NCBI GenBank assembly: GCA_002490995.1
Contig: DKVC01000140.1
Coordinates: 66,354-82,257, forward strand
Direction of reading: 5' to 3'
Length of the DNA stretch: 15,904 bases
From: Lachnospiraceae bacterium UBA7188
GTDB taxonomy: Bacteria; Bacillota; Clostridia; Lachnospirales; Lachnospiraceae
Position 1 is the stretch's first letter. The number at the start of each line of letters is the position of its first letter. Shown in pieces: positions 1 to 5,082 of this stretch. The notes beneath the pieces are model-generated. The model made no database searches. It saw only the letters and a program-made list of their open reading frames with translations, and was not told the DNA's origin. Position numbers and translations under genes: made by a program.

Positions 1-73
1 AATCCTGGCGGTCTGCAGTATAATTGACTGGACACTGCATCCTTTATGTGGTTATGCTTATTCAGTTATGTAG

Positions 74-355
74 TTATACGGCAATCTGGTTAAGTTGCTG
101 TCTAATTCTTCTCATTTCCGTTTCCAACATAGATACACGAATTGCAAGCATTTCTTTTTCATTATCAAGCTTTACTGTTGTTTCAAATTGTCTTGATAAA
201 TCAAGATGTCCTTCAGCGACTCTCATAATATTAGTTCTGATTTCATTTTCAAGAGTCAGTTTGATGTCTGTTACACTCGTTTCAATATTCGTCGTGCGTT
301 GCTTTAAGTCTTGCATTTCTGCTAATATCAAATCCAATTTTTCACTGTCTGTCAT
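74..355 (-). CDS. Small coiled-coil hypothetical protein (93 aa)
   Basis: I do not recognise a named function. The ATG at 355 is chosen over an upstream in-frame ATG at 412 because a GGGAGG ribosome binding site (plus-strand 365-370) lies nine bases before it, and a promoter-like sequence ends only about 24 bases upstream, inside the longer version. The protein starts MTDSEKLDLILAEMQDLKQR and is almost entirely charged heptad-like helix (leucine, isoleucine and methionine spaced among Glu, Lys and Arg), so one or two coiled coils and self-association are likely. There is no membrane segment or signal peptide. From memory, similar short proteins with the DIKLTLENEIR and VAEGHLDLSR stretches are common hypothetical proteins in Clostridia, often in accessory regions. 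It faces away from ychF and lies beside an integrase remnant, so a mobile-element origin is possible but unproven. Confidence 0.72.
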   Translation of the reverse strand: MTDSEKLDLILAEMQDLKQRTTNIETSVTDIKLTLENEIRTNIMRVAEGHLDLSRQFETTVKLDNEKEMLAIRVSMLETEMRRIRQQLNQIAV

Positions 356-378
356 ACGCCTGTACCTCCCGTGTAATG

Positions 379-407
379 AGTATACCACATTCAGGATATA
401 AAGTCTA
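379..407 (-). promoter_or_regulatory. Putative sigma-A promoter of the coiled-coil gene
   Basis: Reading the minus strand, TAGACT (plus-strand 402-407) is followed after 17 bases by TATACT (379-384). A TGG directly before the -10 box makes it an extended -10 promoter. It sits just upstream of the GGGAGG site and the ATG at 355. The match is by eye only. Confidence 0.5.
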
Positions 408-473
408 TTCAATTATCAAAGTGCGTTGGATTAAAAGAAATTGAATTTTATTGTTTCAAAAAGATAGATGATA

Positions 474-482
474 TGGTATAAT
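474..482 (+). promoter_or_regulatory. Putative extended -10 promoter upstream of ychF
   Basis: TATAAT at 477-482 is preceded by TGG at 474-476, an extended -10 element. No good -35 box is present at 17-18 bases (only about 3 of 6 matches). It would give a leader of about 180 bases before ychF, running through the integrase remnant. It is the best promoter candidate I see for ychF-lgt, but a chance match in AT-rich DNA is possible. Confidence 0.4.
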
Positions 483-494
483 GTTAGACTGTAT

Positions 495-593
495 CTGGGT
501 CACTTCAATGTCAGGCATTACGATGAACTTTTATGTTCATGTGACTGAGGATGAGAGGTTGAAAGAATTGAAAAAGCCTTGAAAGATGTGTAG
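495..593 (+). pseudogene. Remnant of a tyrosine recombinase/integrase 3' end, frameshifted
   Basis: Three reading frames join into what looks like the C-terminal end of a phage or ICE tyrosine recombinase. LGHFNVR is read at 495-515. TMNFYVHVTEDERLKELKK is read at 520-576 in another frame. ALKDV followed by TAG is read at 576-593 in the third. The LGH box followed by TMN-YVHVT is the pattern around the catalytic His/Tyr end of this family, so the YVHVT tyrosine would be the nucleophile. One extra base after LGH and one missing base near 575 break the frame, and nothing recognisable continues upstream of 495. The assignment rests on motif memory over only about 33 codons, so it is likely rather than certain. 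Immediately downstream, TGTAGTAAA occurs twice (589-597 and 601-609). Confidence 0.55.
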
Positions 594-609
594 TAAATTT
601 TGTAGTAAA
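589..609 (+). repeat. Short direct repeat TGTAGTAAA x2 after the integrase remnant
   Basis: The 9-mer TGTAGTAAA occurs at 589-597 and 601-609, with a 12-base period, starting within the last codons of the integrase remnant. Its place at the end of a degraded integrase fits an old attachment or integrase-binding site, but it may also be a chance AT-rich repeat. Confidence 0.4.
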
Positions 610-670
610 AATATAGAGAAAGGCAGAAAACCTTTAAATATAAGGATTTCTGGACAGGAAAAGACGAAAA

Positions 671-1768
671 ATGAAATTAGGCATTGTCGGATTACCGAAT
701 GTGGGAAAGAGCACATTATTTAATTCGCTGACAAAAGCAGGAGCAGAATCTGCCAATTATCCGTTCTGCACCATTGATCCCAACATAGGGATTGTAACCG
801 TGCCGGACGAGAGGCTGAAGCTGTTGGGAGATATGTACCAGTCGAAAAAAGTGACACCTGCCGTCATCGAATTTGTAGACATTGCAGGCCTGGTAAAAGG
901 GGCATCCAAAGGGGAAGGGCTGGGGAATCAGTTCCTGAGCAATATCCGGGAAGTGGATGCCATTGTCCATGTGGTCAGATGCTTTGAAGACTCTAATGTA
1001 GTCCATGTGGACGGCAGTGTAAATCCGCTCCGCGATATAGAAACCATTAACCTGGAGCTGATCTTCTCCGATCTGGAAGTGCTGGAGAGAAGGATATCCA
1101 AGGTGGCGAAGACAGCCAGAATAGACAAGACATGCGCGAAGGAACTTGCCCTGCTGGAGCGGATCAAGGCTCATCTGGAAGCCGGGAAGCCGGCCAAGAC
1201 AATGGAAGTCACAGACGAGGACGAGCTTACACTGCTGCGTGAGTATAATCTGCTGACTTATAAGCCTGTCATTTATGCCGCCAATGTGGGGGAGGATGAT
1301 CTGGCGGACGACGGCACCTCCAATTCCCAGGTGGCGGAAGTGCGAAGCTTTGCGGAGGCGGAGCACAGCGAGGTATTTGTCATCTGTGCACAGATTGAGC
1401 AGGAGATATCCGAGCTGGATGAGGATGAAAAGGCAATGTTTCTGGAGGATCTGGGACTTGCGGAATCGGGCCTAGAGAAGCTGGTGAAGGCAAGCTACCA
1501 TATTCTGGGGCTGATGAGTTTCCTGACGGCAGGGGAGGATGAGACCAGAGCCTGGACGATTAAAATCGGGACAAAGGCTCCTCAGGCAGCAGGCAAAATA
1601 CATTCTGATTTTGAGAGAGGCTTTATTAAGGCGGAAGTGGTTAATTACAGAGATCTGCTGGAGCAGGGATCTCTAGCCGCAGCCCGTGAGAAGGGGCTTG
1701 TGGGCATTGAGGGCAAGGACTATGTTGTCCGGGACGGCGATGTGATACTGTTCCGCTTTAATGTATGA
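671..1768 (+). CDS. ychF: Redox-regulated ATPase YchF (OLA1 family)
   Basis: A cytosolic TRAFAC-class P-loop protein that, unlike most relatives, prefers ATP over GTP. The family binds ribosomes and is linked to translation control and oxidative stress. The sequence shows G1 GLPNVGKST (residues 7-15), the NYPFCTIDPN switch segment, G3 DIAG (70-73) followed by LVKGASKGEGLGNQFL, and NVGE at 205-208 in place of the NKxD guanine motif, which is the ATP-type signature. A coiled-coil insertion follows the first half of the G domain, and a TGS domain forms the last ~85 residues. At 365 aa it is full length. The ATG at 671 has an AGGAAA-type ribosome binding site at 656-661, and the start matches the family N terminus MKLGIVG. 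lgt follows after 47 bases on the same strand, so the two probably share a transcript that ends at 2757-2797. Confidence 0.97.
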   Translation: MKLGIVGLPNVGKSTLFNSLTKAGAESANYPFCTIDPNIGIVTVPDERLKLLGDMYQSKKVTPAVIEFVDIAGLVKGASKGEGLGNQFLSNIREVDAIVHVVRCFEDSNVVHVDGSVNPLRDIETINLELIFSDLEVLERRISKVAKTARIDKTCAKELALLERIKAHLEAGKPAKTMEVTDEDELTLLREYNLLTYKPVIYAANVGEDDLADDGTSNSQVAEVRSFAEAEHSEVFVICAQIEQEISELDEDEKAMFLEDLGLAESGLEKLVKASYHILGLMSFLTAGEDETRAWTIKIGTKAPQAAGKIHSDFERGFIKAEVVNYRDLLEQGSLAAAREKGLVGIEGKDYVVRDGDVILFRFNV

Positions 1769-1815
1769 CGGCAGCAATTCCTGTAGCCAACAACAAAGCC
1801 TGAAAGGAAGAATCT

Positions 1816-2676
1816 ATGAATGCTGGTGATATTGCATTTCCGAACCTGGGAATCTATCTGAAGAATGTCCCCAGAACCTTCAGTATATTTGGATTTGACA
1901 TTGCTTTTTACGGTCTGCTGATCGGCATGGGTGTGCTGGCGGGGATTTTGATGGCAGCGCATGTGGCGAAGGTAACCGGCCAGAATCCTGATGAGTACTG
2001 GGATTTTGCCATCTACGCGGTTCTCTTTGCCATTGTCGGAGCCCGAATTTACTATGTGGTGTTTTCCTGGGATTATTATAAGGATGACCTGCTGGGCATT
2101 TTCAAGCTGAGAAACGGAGGCTTGGCGATTTACGGCGGTGTCATTGCGGCTTTTATTACCCTGTTTGTCTACTGCAGGCTCAAAAAGCGCAATCCCCTGC
2201 TGATGGGAGATACCTGTATGCCCGGGCTGATTCTGGGACAGGCCATCGGGCGCTGGGGGAATTTCATGAACCGTGAGGTATTCGGAGAATACTATGACGG
2301 TCTTTTTTCCATGCAGCTTCCTGTGGAAGCGGTCCGTGCCAGGGATATTTCGGAGAATATTTCTTCTCATATTCCCGAGGGGGCGAATTACATTAATGTG
2401 CATCCCACGTTCCTCTATGAGAGCGTGTGGAATCTTCTGGTGCTGGCGGCTCTGCTTGCCTTCAGGAAGCATAAGAAATTTGACGGGGAGATGTGCCTGC
2501 TCTACTTTGGCGGTTATGGGCTGGGGCGCTTTTTCATCGAGGGAATTCGGACAGATACCCTGTTTCTTCCCGGTACAGCAATTCCTGTTTCACAGGTACT
2601 GGCATTGTTGATGGTGGTATTTTCTGTGGCGGCGGATGTTATAGTGCGCTTCAGGATGAAGCATTTTTCTGTCTGA
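1816..2676 (+). CDS. lgt: Prolipoprotein diacylglyceryl transferase Lgt
   Basis: An integral membrane enzyme that moves diacylglycerol from phosphatidylglycerol onto the lipobox cysteine of prolipoproteins, the first step of lipoprotein maturation. The Lgt signature is present as GRWGNFMNRE (residues 145-154), containing the conserved Arg and Glu of the active site. The segment GGLAIYGGVIAA has Tyr where E. coli has the conserved His of its HGG motif; I recall this in other Firmicutes. GRFFIEGIRTD near the C terminus carries the other conserved Arg. About seven hydrophobic segments are visible and 286 aa is normal length. The ATG at 1816 has AGGAAG (1804-1809) six bases before it. The gene follows ychF and is the last one before a terminator, so it is not part of the mraZ operon. 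Confidence 0.96.
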   Translation: MNAGDIAFPNLGIYLKNVPRTFSIFGFDIAFYGLLIGMGVLAGILMAAHVAKVTGQNPDEYWDFAIYAVLFAIVGARIYYVVFSWDYYKDDLLGIFKLRNGGLAIYGGVIAAFITLFVYCRLKKRNPLLMGDTCMPGLILGQAIGRWGNFMNREVFGEYYDGLFSMQLPVEAVRARDISENISSHIPEGANYINVHPTFLYESVWNLLVLAALLAFRKHKKFDGEMCLLYFGGYGLGRFFIEGIRTDTLFLPGTAIPVSQVLALLMVVFSVAADVIVRFRMKHFSV

Positions 2677-2756
2677 GTAAAAAATTTTTCGACAAATTTC
2701 ACAACTATATATAGAGCTAAATAAAAGAAAGACATACTAAATATTGTACATATTAG

Positions 2757-2797
2757 AAAAAAGCACCCTGTAAACGTTCAGCAGGGTGCTTTTTTTC
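2757..2797 (+). terminator. Intrinsic terminator after ychF-lgt
   Basis: AAAAAAGCACCCTG (2757-2770) pairs perfectly with CAGGGTGCTTTTTT (2782-2795) around an 11-base loop that contains AACGTT. The 3' arm runs into seven T residues. This is a textbook rho-independent terminator about 80 bases after the lgt stop and about 25 bases before the dcw promoter. The A run on the 5' side could make it work from the other strand too, but no minus-strand gene needs it. Confidence 0.93.
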
Positions 2798-2821
2798 GTT
2801 CAAACCGCACAAACTTTCGGC

Positions 2822-2850
2822 TTGTCAAATTTCCCAATCTATATTAAAAT
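2822..2850 (+). promoter_or_regulatory. Sigma-A promoter of the mraZ/dcw operon
   Basis: TTGTCA (2822-2827), a 17-base spacer, and TAAAAT (2845-2850) form a near-consensus promoter directly after the terminator. Transcription would start near 2857, just upstream of the first GTGGGA box, so MraZ bound there would sit over the start site and initially transcribed region. Assignment is by sequence match only. Confidence 0.72.
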
Positions 2851-2860
2851 CAATTGGTAA

Positions 2861-2925
2861 GTGGGATGTATGTGGCAGAAAAGACCAAAAAGTGGGATGG
2901 AATCCCATACCCACATCTGATGGGC
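2861..2925 (+). promoter_or_regulatory. Candidate MraZ operator (GTGGG-type boxes)
   Basis: Boxes resembling the TGGGN/GTGGG repeats bound by MraZ proteins lie between the promoter and mraZ: GTGGGA at 2861, GTGGCA at 2872, GTGGGA at 2892 and TGGGC at 2921. GTGGG also appears on the minus strand at 2910-2914. The first three starts are 11 and 20 bases apart, about one and two helical turns. TGGGAT (2893-2898) also forms an inverted repeat with ATCCCA (2902-2907). Autoregulation of dcw operons by MraZ is established in E. coli and Mycoplasma; its operation here is inferred. Confidence 0.6.
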
Positions 2926-2939
2926 GGTGATTGCTTTTG
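2923..2939 (+). promoter_or_regulatory. Ribosome binding site that fixes the mraZ TTG start
   Basis: GGCGGTGAT (2923-2931) matches the anti-Shine-Dalgarno complement GGAGGTGAT with one mismatch. Its GGCGG core is 9 bases from the TTG at 2937, but 15 bases from the ATG at 2943 and 3 bases from the TTG at 2931. The TTG at 2937 is therefore the best-placed start. Confidence 0.6.
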
Positions 2940-3368
2940 TTTATGAGCAAATACAATCATACAATAGACCCAAAAGGCAGGCTGAGCATTCCTTCCAAAT
3001 ACAGGGAGATTCTGGGAGACGAATTTGTGGTTTCCAAGGGAATGGATGGCTGCCTGTTTGTGTACGCCGATGAGACGTGGAAGGAATTCGAGGCAAAGCT
3101 GGCAGCACTGCCGCTGGTCAATAAGAAGGCCAGGCAGCTGGCGAGATTTTTCCTGTCCGGCGCCCAGTATGTTACAGTGGACAAGCAGGGGCGTATCCTG
3201 GTACCCCAGGATTTAAGAGACTTTGCCGGTCTGGAGAAGGATGTGGTTCTGTCCGGCATGGGAAGCCGCATCGAGGTATGGAGCCTTGAGAAGTGGAATG
3301 AGGTGAACAGCCAGGTGGATATTGATGAGATATCCGAGGGCGCGGGAGACATGGGGCTTACGATCTGA
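2937..3368 (+). CDS. mraZ: Transcriptional regulator MraZ
   Basis: MraZ is a small ring-forming DNA-binding protein that controls the dcw cluster, usually as the first gene. It has two SpoVT/AbrB-like swapped-hairpin domains, each marked by a DxxGR motif: DPKGR at residues 11-15 and DKQGR at 82-86, both followed by an (I/V)P stretch. The protein is 143 aa, typical for the family. The TTG at 2937 is chosen over TTG 2931 and ATG 2943 because of ribosome binding site spacing and because it gives MFMSKYNHTID, matching the MFMGEYxHTID beginning common in Firmicutes. It lies downstream of its likely operator and promoter. An unusually long gap of about 216 bases separates it from rsmH. Confidence 0.95.
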   Translation: MFMSKYNHTIDPKGRLSIPSKYREILGDEFVVSKGMDGCLFVYADETWKEFEAKLAALPLVNKKARQLARFFLSGAQYVTVDKQGRILVPQDLRDFAGLEKDVVLSGMGSRIEVWSLEKWNEVNSQVDIDEISEGAGDMGLTI

Positions 3369-3584
3369 TACCCTGATATGCATCCGTAAAGCGGATTTCC
3401 AGGCACTCCCGCAGAGAAAGCAGTCTGAAGTTCGCGGAAAGAAAAAGGACAGGTTTTCAGCTGAATAAGCTGCAGCGGTCATTTTTCAACTATTCCAAAA
3501 GGGTGAAGAAGTCTGGCGGAATACGTGAAAAGAGAAGGAAGAGGGAAGCCCGGCGGCCGGGAGACACAGGAGGGGACGCGGAAA
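3369..3584 (+). other. mraZ-rsmH intergenic spacer with small hairpins
   Basis: No convincing gene is seen here. Two short perfect hairpins are present: ATCCG(3382-3386)/CGGAT(3392-3396) with a 5-base loop just after mraZ, and CAGCT(3458-3462)/AGCTG(3468-3472) with a 5-base loop. The second is followed 13 bases later by a run of five T residues. Neither is strong enough to call a terminator. In-frame GTG codons upstream of rsmH (from 3525) would extend that gene, but they lack the strong ribosome binding site of the ATG at 3585. Confidence 0.4.
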
Positions 3585-4565
3585 ATGGAAGAAAAATATG
3601 AGGCATCGTTCATGCACTGCTCCGTCCTTCTGGAGGAGACGATAGAGCAGCTCCGTATTAAGCCGAACGGTATCTATGCTGACGGCACGCTGGGCGGCGG
3701 CGGGCATGCCTTTCAGGTGTGCAGCAGGCTGGAGAGCGGTCATTATTACGGCATTGACCAGGACGAAGACGCAATCCGGGCAGCGAAAGACAGGCTTGCT
3801 CCTTTCGTGGAGAAGGTCACGTTTCTGAGGGACAATTTCTGTAATATGAAGAGCAGGCTGGCCGAAGAAGGCGCCGGGAAGGTGGACGGAATTCTGCTTG
3901 ACCTCGGGGTATCTTCCTGGCAGTTTGACAACTGGGAGAGAGGCTTTTCCTACCGCCATGATGCGCCGCTGGATATGAGGATGGACCGCAGGCAGACATT
4001 GACGGCGGGGACTATCGTAAACCAGTATTCCGAGAGCGACCTGTACCGCATCATCCGCGACTACGGAGAAGAACGATTTGCGAAAAACATTGCAAAATAC
4101 ATAGCGAAAGCAAGGGCGAAAAAGCCCATTGAAACTACTTTTGAGCTGAACGAGATCATCAGGGCGTCCATCCCGGCAAAAATGTGCAGGGACGGCCATC
4201 CCTCCAGGCGGACTTATCAGGCGCTGCGCATTGAGTGCAACAGGGAACTGGATGTACTGAAGAATTCCCTGGATGATATGATCGACATGCTGAAGCCGGG
4301 AGGCAGGCTGTGTGTCATCACATTTCATTCCCTGGAGGATCGTATCGTAAAGACAATATTTAAGAAAAATGAGGCACCCTGTATCTGCCCGCCGGATTTC
4401 CCGGTATGCGTGTGCGGGAGGGTTTCAAAAGGAACAGTTGTGACAGGAAAACCCATAATTCCCGGGGAAAAGGAGCTTGAGGAAAACGCGCGATCCAGAA
4501 GTGCAAAACTGAGAGTTTTTGAAAGAGGGATTGAATCTGAAAAAGAAGGTGGGGACAGGATATGA
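3585..4565 (+). CDS. rsmH: 16S rRNA (cytosine(1402)-N(4))-methyltransferase RsmH
   Basis: RsmH (MraW) is an S-adenosylmethionine enzyme that methylates N4 of C1402 in the decoding centre of 16S rRNA. The SAM-binding loop is DGTLGGGGH (residues 33-41), followed by DLGVSSWQFD from residue 106, the family signature RGFSYRHDAPLDMRMD, the TFHSLEDRIVK motif, and the closing RSRSAKLRVFER. Start choice: the ATG at 3585 has AGGAGGGG (3568-3575) at ideal spacing, giving 326 aa. A GTG at 3525 would add 20 basic, low-complexity residues and has no comparable site. The stop overlaps the ftsL-like start in an ATGA (4562-4565), implying translational coupling. It is the second gene of the dcw operon. Confidence 0.96.
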   Translation: MEEKYEASFMHCSVLLEETIEQLRIKPNGIYADGTLGGGGHAFQVCSRLESGHYYGIDQDEDAIRAAKDRLAPFVEKVTFLRDNFCNMKSRLAEEGAGKVDGILLDLGVSSWQFDNWERGFSYRHDAPLDMRMDRRQTLTAGTIVNQYSESDLYRIIRDYGEERFAKNIAKYIAKARAKKPIETTFELNEIIRASIPAKMCRDGHPSRRTYQALRIECNRELDVLKNSLDDMIDMLKPGGRLCVITFHSLEDRIVKTIFKKNEAPCICPPDFPVCVCGRVSKGTVVTGKPIIPGEKELEENARSRSAKLRVFERGIESEKEGGDRI

Positions 4566-5071
4566 GCCGAAACAGAAAAAGCAGCAGACGGGTATCTTAT
4601 GATGAGGACAGATATACAGGCCGGAGAGAGACGGACACCTATGTGTATGGAAATACGGTAAGAAAGCTGGAGCCTGAGAGAGTATGGGAGGAGCAGGAAG
4701 AAGCGCCTGCCAGAAAGCCCCATCATGAGGTGAGAAAAAACCGCGATAAGGCGCACTATATGAATGCGGGCTATGTCATGTTCCTGGCTGCGGCGTTGTG
4801 TGCTGCAGCCATAATCCTGGTAAACTATGTTCAGCTTCAGGCGGAGCTCACGAACCTGACAAAGAGCGTGGCAACCAGTGAGAGTACGCTGAACCGCATG
4901 AAGATAGCCAATGACGAGGAATACAATCGAATCTTAAGCAGCATTGACCTGGAGGAAATCAAAAGGATCGCCATTACGGAGCTGGGGATGGTTTATGCCC
5001 AGGAGGGACAGATCATAGAGTATGAAAACGAGAGCGGCGACTATATGCGCCAGGTGACAGAAAACAATTGA
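4562..5071 (+). CDS. ftsL: FtsL-like cell division protein
   Basis: A bitopic membrane protein expected to act in the FtsL/DivIC-FtsQ complex that recruits and activates septal peptidoglycan synthases. Visible parts are a long, charged, cytoplasmic N-terminal tail (residues 1-66, rich in Arg, Lys and Glu), one membrane segment at about 70-88 (YVMFLAAALCAAAIILVNYV), an extracellular coiled-coil helix at about 90-130, and a conserved-looking IKRIAITELGMVYA stretch that fits the FtsL/DivIC C-terminal region. The family diverges fast, so the name rests on topology plus its place between rsmH and the first PBP, where ftsL always sits. It overlaps rsmH by 4 bases. The tail is longer than in E. coli or B. 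subtilis FtsL. Confidence 0.85.
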   Translation: MSRNRKSSRRVSYDEDRYTGRRETDTYVYGNTVRKLEPERVWEEQEEAPARKPHHEVRKNRDKAHYMNAGYVMFLAAALCAAAIILVNYVQLQAELTNLTKSVATSESTLNRMKIANDEEYNRILSSIDLEEIKRIAITELGMVYAQEGQIIEYENESGDYMRQVTENN

Positions 5072-5082
5072 CAGGAGCCAGA

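Noticed and set aside
44..79. Near-repeat of 14 bases (TTATGTGGTTATGC and TTATGTAGTTATAC)
   Set aside because: Two mismatches in AT-rich DNA, and the second copy overlaps the end of the minus-strand gene; too weak to call an attachment site or binding element.
481..582. A possible 33-codon gene starting at ATG 481
   Set aside because: The ATG is inside the TATAAT box with no ribosome binding site; its C-terminal half is better explained as part of the decayed integrase.
3486..4328. Minus-strand open frame (280 codons) opposite rsmH
   Set aside because: rsmH is unambiguous on the plus strand and this frame has no domain, start signal or neighbours on its strand.
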